DNA of 5,262 nt. Source: Actinomycetes bacterium (lineage in GTDB: Bacteria; Actinomycetota; Thermoleophilia; Gaiellales; Gaiellaceae). A model generated the notes under the pieces. That model did no database searches and had not been told where the DNA came from. It worked only from the letters and a program-made list of their open reading frames with translations. The translations under genes were made by a program, and so were the position numbers. The stretch covers positions 1 to 5,262 of the forward strand of contig JAUXJK010000170.1 of the NCBI GenBank assembly GCA_030624785.1. Reading direction: 5' to 3'. Shown here piece by piece: positions 1-5,262 of the stretch (position 1 is the first letter of the stretch; every line of letters begins with the position of its first letter).

Positions 1-114
1 AAGATCGTAACGACGGGTGAAGGCTGTCAGTTGCTCGCAATCGGCGGAACACCCGATAAGGCTTATGAGGTGGCGCCGTTCACTGAACTTGGAGGCCCGA
101 TCCCCGGCGAGTAG
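1..114 (+). CDS. C-terminal end of a probable cupin-domain protein (partial)
   Basis: An open frame enters from the left edge and ends at a TAG at 112-114, giving 37 residues. It starts KIVTTGEGCQLLAIGGTP and ends in LGGPIPGE. The pattern 'LLAIGGTP-x-KAYE-hydrophobic' resembles the last beta strand and tail of small single-domain cupin proteins, where a phrase like 'vLaiGGtPGkaYe' is common. That match is from memory and not a search. No metal-binding histidines are in the visible part, so the barrel core must lie to the left of the window. The gene converges on the S8 protease gene across 74 bases. The reading frame is well supported by its sensible composition and by a stop close to the gap. 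The family call is moderate. It could instead be the end of another small beta-barrel protein. Confidence 0.6.
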   Translation, partial: KIVTTGEGCQLLAIGGTPDKAYEVAPFTELGGPIPGE

Positions 115-188
115 TTCAATACGAGTCGGCCCGTCGATTCCGCAGAGTCGGCTGAGCCGGGCAGCGGAGCCGGACAGTTCGACCTAGA
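115..188. other. Convergent intergenic gap with GAGYCGG heptamers
   Basis: This 74-base gap separates the two convergent stop codons. It holds four copies of the heptamer GAGYCGG on the plus strand (123-129, 145-151, 154-160, 167-173). It also has a weak hairpin, CGGC-TGA-GCCG (149-159). No T-tract follows on either strand, so I cannot call an intrinsic terminator. If transcription ends here, it probably needs a factor or a weaker structure. Confidence 0.4.
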
Positions 189-2192
189 TCAGGTGCCAGT
201 AGACGCAACCGAGATCGCTCGACTGCGCACAGCACGCCAGTCGGGCGCTCTCTTTACCCGGGCGCGCAGCCGAAACGTCTCACCCGAGGCGGTGTTGAGC
301 TTCCTTCGCTGCGACTTGCCGAATGCCAACTTGAACGTCCCAATCGGCTTGAAGCGTCGCTTGACCTTCTGCTCGAGCACAACCGTGGCGCGTCCCGTCA
401 TGCCCTTCACGCGCTTCAAGGTCACGATCGCCCGCCGACTACCGTCAGGGAGTCGCTGCGTTCGCAGCTTGACCGTCGGCTTGACACGCACCGGACGTTT
501 TGGTCCGATCGTCTTGCTAACGCAGTTGCGGTTCGCGTCGCACGCAAACGCTCGAAACCAGTACGCCGGCCCGCTGCGGCTCGCCTTGAGCCTGCGGACG
601 ATACGGTTGGCCCGCTCGGGCGTCCACGGAGCAAACGACACAGCGTCGCGGGAGCGTTCGATCCAGAACGTCGTACCGTTGGCGACCTCCTCACCCTCGC
701 GCGCAGCGTCAGTCGCATCGACAACGACCCTCAGTCCGCGAGCCCGCGGCAAGACCTTCAACTCAATGCTCGGTTCCAGAGAGTCGAACCGACGAGCGAG
801 ATCGACGGCTCCGGCAGCATTGACGATGCCGGCGCCCGTCTCCGGGTTCCATCCCTCCCCGATCGTCTGCAGCGCGGAGCGCTTTAGCACCTCGGCGAGC
901 TGCTCCGGAAAGAGATTTTGGTTGGCCTGAAGCGCGAGAGACGCCACCGCCGAAACGAGCGGAGCAGCGAAACTCGTGCCCTCGCCGTAGGCCCAGCGCG
1001 CGGGAGCCGACTCGATCGGCGCGAACAGCGTTGAGCAGCCGCCATCCCAGAGATTCGGGGTGCTCGGCACGGTCGAGAACACGCCGTAGCGACAGTCTCC
1101 GCCGCCACTCCCCGGCGCTGCAATGCTGACATTCTGGTTGAAGGTTGAGAACGACGCCCGCAGCCCGGTTGGGCCTGTAGCACCGACACTGAGCCCAGTC
1201 CCCCAGCCACCTTCGACCCCACCCAGGTGAGCTGCGGGGCAGTTGGGTTGATTGCCAAGCTCGGCGTTGTTGCCGGCGGCGGCGACAACGAGAACGTTGT
1301 TCGCAGACGCGTAGTCGAGCGCGCTCGCGATCAGCTGGCCGGTAGGGCACAGGCCTCCCAGACTCATGTTGATCACGCGCGCGCCGGCGTCGGTCGACCA
1401 GACGATGCCGTCCGCAAGCTGACTCTCATAGAACTCACCGCCGGGAGAAGACGCTTTGACGGCCAGCAGGTTCGTCGCGCCGGCCGCGCCTTTGCCCCCG
1501 AGGCCGTTGCCATCGATGGAGCTGATCAAGCCGGCAACGAACGTACCGTGGCCAAGTTCGTCTGTAACGACGGTGCCGCCATCGAGCGCCGAGTATGACC
1601 CGGCGATCCGCCCAGCAAGATCGGGGTGGTCTACTTCGACGCCGGTGTCGATCACGGCAATGGGGTACTGCGATCCGCCGCCAACCGCCGCAATACCGGC
1701 GGCTGCGCCGATGGCGTCGAACGCCCACTGGTAGTTGATACCCGTAGCTGGGTCGATCGAATCGAAAGGATCCGCCAACGTGTCGAGTGAACGATCCTCC
1801 TCGATAAACGCTACGGCCGAGTCACTGCGAAGCAACGCGACAACGAGCGAGGCAGAGACCTCTCGTACCGCTAGTGCCGCTAGCCGAGGAACGCGCTCCG
1901 TCTCCGCACCGACGGCACGTAGCCGGGAGGCCACGCGGGGTAGCTGCGCAGCATCGTCTACGCCGACAATAACGCGCGTGAGACCGCTCGCGGCAAGAAG
2001 TCGGGCACCCGGGAACGTCCGCGACGGCTTCGTTGCTCTCTTCTCGAGTACCAGCTGTCGAGCCCTCTCACGCTGATCGAGCGCGGATCCAGCCGAAGCC
2101 AGGCTTCCCGTTGCCAACGCAGACGCGCACGCGAGCAGACACGTGAGCAGCGTGGTGAATAGAAGTCGCCGCCGCATACCTTCCCACAGCAT
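189..2192 (-). CDS. Secreted S8 family (subtilisin-like) serine protease
   Basis: A 667-residue secreted endopeptidase of the subtilase family, expected to act outside the membrane. Residues 6-34 form a signal peptide: RRR, then a hydrophobic stretch, then ALA/ASA cleavage options. LLAC (19-22) is a poor lipobox, so a lipoprotein is possible but less likely. Residues about 70-135 look like an inhibitor-I9-type propeptide. The catalytic domain spans about 150-470, with triad Asp182 (AVIDTGV), His215 (ELGHGTFVAG) and Ser407 (GEGTSFAAP), plus oxyanion-hole Asn308 (AAAGNN). All four are intact, so the enzyme should be active. Six cysteines outside the signal peptide (282, 318, 367, 386, 551, 557) could form disulfides. 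Residues 475-667 hold two probable beta-sandwich segments; the second (about 570-667) is rich in Arg and Lys and may bind a surface or polymer. No LPXTG anchor is visible. ATG 2192 is preferred over ATG 2177 because GGAG lies 7 bases upstream of it. Substrate is unknown. Confidence 0.95.
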   Translation of the reverse strand: MLWEGMRRRLLFTTLLTCLLACASALATGSLASAGSALDQRERARQLVLEKRATKPSRTFPGARLLAASGLTRVIVGVDDAAQLPRVASRLRAVGAETERVPRLAALAVREVSASLVVALLRSDSAVAFIEEDRSLDTLADPFDSIDPATGINYQWAFDAIGAAAGIAAVGGGSQYPIAVIDTGVEVDHPDLAGRIAGSYSALDGGTVVTDELGHGTFVAGLISSIDGNGLGGKGAAGATNLLAVKASSPGGEFYESQLADGIVWSTDAGARVINMSLGGLCPTGQLIASALDYASANNVLVVAAAGNNAELGNQPNCPAAHLGGVEGGWGTGLSVGATGPTGLRASFSTFNQNVSIAAPGSGGGDCRYGVFSTVPSTPNLWDGGCSTLFAPIESAPARWAYGEGTSFAAPLVSAVASLALQANQNLFPEQLAEVLKRSALQTIGEGWNPETGAGIVNAAGAVDLARRFDSLEPSIELKVLPRARGLRVVVDATDAAREGEEVANGTTFWIERSRDAVSFAPWTPERANRIVRRLKASRSGPAYWFRAFACDANRNCVSKTIGPKRPVRVKPTVKLRTQRLPDGSRRAIVTLKRVKGMTGRATVVLEQKVKRRFKPIGTFKLAFGKSQRRKLNTASGETFRLRARVKRAPDWRAVRSRAISVASTGT

Positions 2193-2248
2193 CGGTGCAC
2201 TCCAGAATCAGTTCTACCCCCATCGGAGGGGCCGAACGGCAGGCTCCT
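2193..2248. other. Short gap between small membrane protein and protease genes
   Basis: 56 bases between two minus-strand genes. Reading the minus strand, there is a GCC-GTTC-GGC mini-hairpin followed by CCCC-TCCGAT-GGGG. Neither has a T-run after it. No convincing -35/-10 pair is visible; TAGAAC resembles a -10 box but lacks a partner at a usual distance. The protease could therefore be co-transcribed with the small gene or use a promoter I cannot recognise. Confidence 0.3.
2200..2203 (-). promoter_or_regulatory. Shine-Dalgarno site of the S8 protease gene
   Basis: On the minus strand GGAG lies seven bases before the ATG at 2192 (TGGAGTGCACCGATG). This spacing is near optimal and fixes the start. 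The alternative in-frame ATG at 2177 has its purine run (GGGAAGG) only one base away, which is too close to serve well. Confidence 0.6.
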
Positions 2249-2560
2249 CTAGCGTCCGAACAGATCGCCGAGGCTCGAACCAACGTCGCGCACCGCAAGT
2301 CGGAGATCATCCAGGCTTTGGAGACCAGTTTCGACCGACCGCGACAGCCCACCGCCAACCTTGTCTGTCGCGCCCTGATGCACAATCACCTGAACTTCCG
2401 GGACGTCGCCAGCATCTCCAACCCGGGTGACCGGAGTATCGGTTTCCGTGTCGGCCTGAGGAGCAAGGCTGACGTTGAGAACGGCCGTTGCGACAATGAA
2501 CACAGCAAACAGCGCGAATAGCAACCGAGTCCAGTAAAAGACGCGCCACAGGGTCATCAC
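2249..2560 (-). CDS. Small single-pass membrane protein, unknown function
   Basis: A 103-residue protein I do not recognise. It starts with a short basic/aromatic segment (residues 1-12, including R6 and R12). One hydrophobic helix follows (about 13-33). Then comes an acidic linker (35-55; D37, E39, D41, D49, D52, E55). The C-terminal stretch (about 72-101) can be drawn as an amphipathic helix with regularly placed Leu and Val. The basic residues before the helix suggest the N terminus inside and the C-terminal part outside, by the positive-inside rule. The start is GTG 2560 or, one codon later, ATG 2557; the nearby AGG motifs are poorly spaced, so the site is weak. It lies 70 bases after the SulP stop and 56 bases before the protease start, on the same strand. 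Support for a real gene is the clear membrane-protein layout; the overlapping frames give only Arg/Ser/Cys-rich or otherwise unstructured sequence. A signal-anchor or a secreted peptide with uncleaved leader are alternatives. Confidence 0.65.
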   Translation of the reverse strand: MMTLWRVFYWTRLLFALFAVFIVATAVLNVSLAPQADTETDTPVTRVGDAGDVPEVQVIVHQGATDKVGGGLSRSVETGLQSLDDLRLAVRDVGSSLGDLFGR

Positions 2561-2630
2561 CTAGGGAATACCTGCATCGCGGCCGACGCGAATCCCCCAT
2601 GCGAGGCACGCCGGCGCGCGGCGGAATAGA
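2561..2630. other. Gap between SulP and small membrane protein genes with two short hairpins
   Basis: 70 bases with two five-pair stems: CGCCG-GCGCG-CGGCG (2609-2623) and TCGCG-GCCGA-CGCGA (2577-2591). Both are GC-rich, but neither is followed by a T-run on the minus strand, so a standard intrinsic terminator is not supported. They might stabilise or process the mRNA between the two genes, or be chance in GC-rich DNA. No promoter is evident for the small gene. Confidence 0.3.
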
Positions 2631-4112
2631 CTAGTCCTTTGTCTTCTCGATGGGATCCACGTCGGGTTCGATGAGCGTGCGCACCCAACGCTGTGCCCGT
2701 GGCGGAACGTCAACCAGCTCAACCTCGAGCCCGGCCGAGCGCGCATCCTGCACGATGCGTCGCAATGCCAGTGCCCCACTGAGATCGACGCGACCGACGC
2801 CACCGAGATACACCTTGAGACGGCTCACGTCGCCGTGGATCGCAAGCAGCTCCACGAACCGATCCTCGAGCACGTTCGCGCTGCCAAACCAGAGGACGCC
2901 CGAGGGTCGCAGGTGGAGGGTCCTATCGTCAGCCCGCGCGTGGATGTCCAGCGTCAACTCGCGCGTGAGGTGAACGCCGAGAGCGAGAGCGACTCCCGCA
3001 AGGACGGCCCATTGGATGTCCGGCGCGAGCCCAATCGTGAGGCCGAAAGTCGCCCAGCCGACGACGAACTGGGGCTTTGAGTAGCGCCAGAGTCGAACGA
3101 GTGGCCCGAGGCGGACGAGTGGGAGAACCGCCCCGATCACGATCGCCGAGAGCACAGCGCGCGGCAGCGGCTCGACGACCGACGCAAACGGAAGGAAGAT
3201 GAGGACGGTGATCCCCGTCACCGCTCCGCTCCACCGCGTTCTCGCGCCGGACATCCGGTTGAGCGCGCTTCGCGAGAACGAACCGCCAACCGGGAACCCG
3301 CCGGAGACGGCCGCGGCGATGTTTGCAGCGCCTTGGCTCACAAACTCGCGGTTCGCATCCCAACGGCTGCGCTCACGCGCCGCGAACGTGCGAGCAATCG
3401 ACGCGGGCTCCGCGAACCCGACGAGCGCGATCACCGCACCTCCCAGGAGCAACGAGGGCAGCTCGCCCCACGGAACGTCGAATCCGAGCGGCGGTAGGCC
3501 GGAGGGAATCTCCCCAATTGTTGTTCCCGCGTAGTCGGCAAACGAGCTATACGCGATGCCTACTGCTACCGCGATCAAAACAGCCGGAAACAGCCGGTGC
3601 AACCGTGGGCCAGCCGAGATCAGGAGAATGATCAGACCGGCAAGAACGATGCTCACGATCTCCCAGCTCCCTGGATGGGCCAACGACCAGGCTGCGTCTT
3701 CGAGGATGCCGTCTCCGGGGACGAGATCGCTCACGCCGAAGGCTCCGGGTAGCTGCGTGGCGATGATCAGAATCGTTGCGGCCGGGATAAAGCCGAGAAG
3801 CATCGGTTGCGACATGAGGTACGCAAGAGGTCCGGCTCGCACGAGACCGAGACCGACACGAACGACGCCAACGATCATCGCAAGCAGCAGACCGAGCGCA
3901 ATGTACTCGTCGCTACCCGGCACCGCGACGCTGGAAAGCACTCCGAAAGTGAGCAGTGCCGTGAGCGCTACGGGCCCGGTCTGCAGATACGGCGAGGACG
4001 CGAAGAATGCCGCAATCAGTGGCGGAAGCGCGGCCGCATACAGGCCATGCACGGGAGGGAAACCAGCCACCTGCGCATACGCGAGTGACTGTGGGATCAG
4101 GACCAACGCCAC
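2631..4112 (-). CDS. SulP-family anion (probable sulfate) transporter with STAS domain
   Basis: An inner-membrane anion carrier of the SulP/SLC26 family, whose bacterial members move sulfate, bicarbonate or dicarboxylates. From GTG 4112 the frame gives 493 residues. The opening IPQSLAYAQVAGFPPVHGLY (6-25) is the TM1-TM2 signature. GFAEPASIARTFA (232-244) and GGFPVGGSFSRSALN (271-285) are the TM8-TM10 substrate-site region. Many hydrophobic spans fill residues 1-380. A cytoplasmic STAS domain covers about 385-480, with the family motif DLSG at 443-446. The start is a real problem. Conserved SulP sequence (LPFGLGDVLAGVAV) continues upstream of GTG 4112 in frame, but no ATG, GTG or TTG occurs between there and the oxidoreductase stop at 4251. 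Starting at GTG would cut into TM1. An ATC at 4199 with a good ribosome site would give 522 residues. The gene follows the oxidoreductase closely and is likely co-transcribed. The family call is very secure; the substrate is not. Confidence 0.93.
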   Translation of the reverse strand: MALVLIPQSLAYAQVAGFPPVHGLYAAALPPLIAAFFASSPYLQTGPVALTALLTFGVLSSVAVPGSDEYIALGLLLAMIVGVVRVGLGLVRAGPLAYLMSQPMLLGFIPAATILIIATQLPGAFGVSDLVPGDGILEDAAWSLAHPGSWEIVSIVLAGLIILLISAGPRLHRLFPAVLIAVAVGIAYSSFADYAGTTIGEIPSGLPPLGFDVPWGELPSLLLGGAVIALVGFAEPASIARTFAARERSRWDANREFVSQGAANIAAAVSGGFPVGGSFSRSALNRMSGARTRWSGAVTGITVLIFLPFASVVEPLPRAVLSAIVIGAVLPLVRLGPLVRLWRYSKPQFVVGWATFGLTIGLAPDIQWAVLAGVALALGVHLTRELTLDIHARADDRTLHLRPSGVLWFGSANVLEDRFVELLAIHGDVSRLKVYLGGVGRVDLSGALALRRIVQDARSAGLEVELVDVPPRAQRWVRTLIEPDVDPIEKTKD

Positions 4113-4250
4113 GGCGACCCCGGCGAGGACGTCGCCGAGTCCAAACGGGAGAGAGGACGCAGCTCTTGTGGCCGTCTCAGCCGCGCGCCGAGCGCCGATC
4201 GCGAGGCTCCCGCGAGTGTCGTGCTCGTCGGGGGCTACGGTCGCACCAGC
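4113..4250 (-). other. In-frame SulP N-terminal coding sequence lacking a standard start codon
   Basis: The 46 codons between the oxidoreductase TAG and GTG 4112 are open in the SulP frame. They encode a plausible SulP N terminus: an acidic start (APDEHDTRG), an Ala/Arg-rich amphipathic stretch (GARRAAETATRAASS), then LPFGLGDVLAGVAV, which matches the usual 'DLLAGLTVALVLIPQ' entry into TM1. None of the codons is ATG, GTG, TTG or CTG. The conserved part is therefore probably translated, although the start is unclear. Confidence 0.6.
4197..4211 (-). promoter_or_regulatory. Candidate ribosome site and ATC start for SulP
   Basis: On the minus strand GGGAG (4207-4211) is followed by seven bases and then ATC (4197-4199) in the SulP frame. 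Starting there adds 29 residues (IGARRAAETATRAAS...) before the GTG at 4112 and restores the conserved pre-TM1 segment. ATC initiation is rare in bacteria. Equally, the ATC may be a sequencing or assembly change of an original ATG. This is inference from spacing and conservation. Confidence 0.25.
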
Positions 4251-5262
4251 CTAGGGAAGGGCGTACGCGTCGGTCGTCGGTTTGAGAGGCCGGAGCATCC
4301 AGTGAGGGCGCCGCGTTCGATCAGGCGAGTGGTCAACCGCGGGACGCGTGAGCTCGAGCCACTGCTGGTATTGCGTATGTGCCTGAGCACCGTCGACAAC
4401 GATGTCGCCGTAGCGATCGTCTGCGGCCGCCGGCCCGATACGTACAGCCTGATGCCAACAGTGCATTCCTGAAACCGGGTCGGGCTGGACCGGGAACACA
4501 AGGTTCTGGTGGACACCGACATCCTTCCACCAGATCCGTTGCGTGTCGGGATCGGCCGACTCGAACGGCTCGACTCCCGAGCGCCGACGTATGCGCCATG
4601 AAGAGCCGTTCTGTTCAACCGAAACCGTGGCCATTGCCTGGCGTTGTCCGCCCTCACCCTCTGGTTTCCAACGACCCATATGGTGACTGCACGCAACAAC
4701 ACCCGGGCGGATGCCCTCGCTGACCCACGCCTTGAGCACGAGATGACCGATCCGAGTTTCGACCCGGACGAGGTCTCCCGTTGCAAGAGCGAGTCGCTCT
4801 GCATCGAGGGTGTGAATCCAGAGAGGGTTGGTGTGGGCAATCTCATCAAGCCACTTCGCGTTGCCCGATCGTGTGTGAATCTGGATCGGCAGGCGAAACG
4901 TCGGTATCAAGACGAGCTCGTCCTCTGCCAGACGGTTGGGGTGCACATGGCTCTCGAGATACGTTGGCAGTGCAGCGTCATCCCAACCCCAGGACGCTAG
5001 CGTCGAAGAGTAAAACTCGAGCTTGCCGCTCGGCGTCGGAAAGCCCGCGCGAACGACGCCGTCGATCTCGACACCAAGCGGCCGCCTCCCCTCCCCGTCA
5101 CCGGCCGGCGAGGGAACCGGCACCACATTGGTGGTCGCCACCATAGGCGCACGTGTGTAGACGCGACCCAGCTCATCGATGGCAACGTCGTCGTGCTCTG
5201 CTTCGCCCGGCTCGGACTCGTGAAGCGCTCCTACTCCCTTCTCAATCTCGAATGCGCCGTAG
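4251..5262 (-). CDS. Molybdopterin-dependent oxidoreductase (DMSO reductase family), C-terminal part
   Basis: The frame stays open to the right edge (5262) and ends at TAG 4251-4253, giving 336 residues of the C-terminal part of a molybdoenzyme catalytic subunit. The family's full length is usually 700-1000 residues, so most of the protein lies outside. Positions below count from the first full codon. GFPTPSGKLEFYS (73-85) is the hallmark linker before the molybdopterin-dinucleotide-binding domain. That domain (about 110-225) contains RLPIQIHTRSGNAKW (123-137), AHTNPLWIH (142-150), GDLVRVET (162-169) and ACSHHMGRW (190-198). A tail with SGMHCWHQ (264-271) and YQQWLELTRP follows. The motifs and tail fit sulfur-type enzymes: polysulfide/thiosulfate reductase catalytic subunits and SoeA-like sulfite dehydrogenases. 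The N-terminal iron-sulfur site and the Mo ligand are not visible, so substrate and direction cannot be fixed. The SulP transporter just downstream mildly favours sulfite/sulfate chemistry. The ATG at 5144 is internal and not the start. Confidence 0.9.
   Translation of the reverse strand, partial: YGAFEIEKGVGALHESEPGEAEHDDVAIDELGRVYTRAPMVATTNVVPVPSPAGDGEGRRPLGVEIDGVVRAGFPTPSGKLEFYSSTLASWGWDDAALPTYLESHVHPNRLAEDELVLIPTFRLPIQIHTRSGNAKWLDEIAHTNPLWIHTLDAERLALATGDLVRVETRIGHLVLKAWVSEGIRPGVVACSHHMGRWKPEGEGGQRQAMATVSVEQNGSSWRIRRRSGVEPFESADPDTQRIWWKDVGVHQNLVFPVQPDPVSGMHCWHQAVRIGPAAADDRYGDIVVDGAQAHTQYQQWLELTRPAVDHSPDRTRRPHWMLRPLKPTTDAYALP

Noticed and set aside
193..930. A 245-codon open frame on the plus strand opposite the protease
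   Set aside because: It lies fully antisense to a protease with intact catalytic motifs. Its product is a Ser/Arg/Thr-rich sequence without domains, as expected from the reverse of GC-rich coding DNA.
2195..2521. A 108-codon plus-strand frame opposite the small membrane protein gene
   Set aside because: It has no membrane segment, motif or evident ribosome site, and the minus-strand frame has a coherent membrane-protein layout. This is a judgement call, since the minus-strand protein is itself unrecognised.
2629..2636. Perfect 8-base palindrome GACTAGTC over the SulP stop codon
   Set aside because: It does not extend further and an 8-base palindrome is common by chance; no second copy was noticed.
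4251..4253. Natural oxidoreductase-SulP fusion through stop-codon reassignment
   Set aside because: The oxidoreductase tail looks complete and other TAG codons end proteins sensibly. I kept read-through only as a minor alternative.
3556..4254. A 232-codon plus-strand open frame opposite the start of SulP
   Set aside because: Its product is Pro/Ser/Arg/Thr-rich with no recognisable fold, and the opposite strand encodes clear SulP signatures.
4235..4849. A 204-codon minus-strand frame overlapping the oxidoreductase
   Set aside because: It is out of phase with the conserved molybdopterin-binding motifs and has a Ser/Arg-rich composition; a shadow of the real gene.
1..5262. CRISPR arrays, tRNA or rRNA genes, transposase genes or terminal inverted repeats
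   Set aside because: I saw no regularly spaced repeats, no cloverleaf-like segments and no transposase-like protein on either strand. Gene-free gaps are all under 140 bases.

Overview
The window is a GC-rich bacterial segment with five protein-coding genes and no RNA gene, insertion sequence or CRISPR array that I could see. Base composition, a secreted subtilisin-like protease with a basic C-terminal beta-rich tail, and the style of the proteins suggest an actinobacterium, possibly of the Thermoleophilia type. This is an impression only, because there is no phylogenetic marker in the window.

Layout. The left edge (1-114, plus strand) holds the last 37 codons of a gene that reads like the end of a small cupin-type protein. 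It converges on a minus-strand gene cluster across a 74-base gap. Everything from 189 to 5262 lies on the minus strand. In order of transcription (right to left) it contains: the C-terminal third or so of a molybdopterin-dependent oxidoreductase of the DMSO reductase family (enters at 5262, stops at 4251); a SulP-family anion transporter with a STAS domain (to 2631); a 103-residue single-pass membrane protein of unknown function (2560-2249); and a secreted S8 (subtilisin-like) serine protease (2192-189). Gaps between these genes are about 138, 70 and 56 bases. None holds a convincing terminator, so an operon is possible at least for the first two genes.

How they may work together. The oxidoreductase resembles the catalytic subunits of sulfur-type complex iron-sulfur molybdoenzymes (polysulfide/thiosulfate reductase and SoeA-like sulfite dehydrogenase). 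A SulP transporter, a family with many sulfate carriers, follows directly. A plausible reading is sulfite oxidation coupled to sulfate movement across the membrane. This is inference from family and context. The small membrane protein and the protease have no obvious functional link to that pair.

The most notable oddity is at the oxidoreductase/SulP junction. The conserved N-terminal SulP sequence continues upstream of the first standard start codon (GTG at 4112), in frame, all the way to the amber stop of the oxidoreductase. That interval contains no ATG, GTG or TTG in frame. Either SulP starts at a non-standard codon (an ATC at 4199 has a well-placed GGGAG), or the gene is truncated or mis-sequenced, or some of it is made by read-through.
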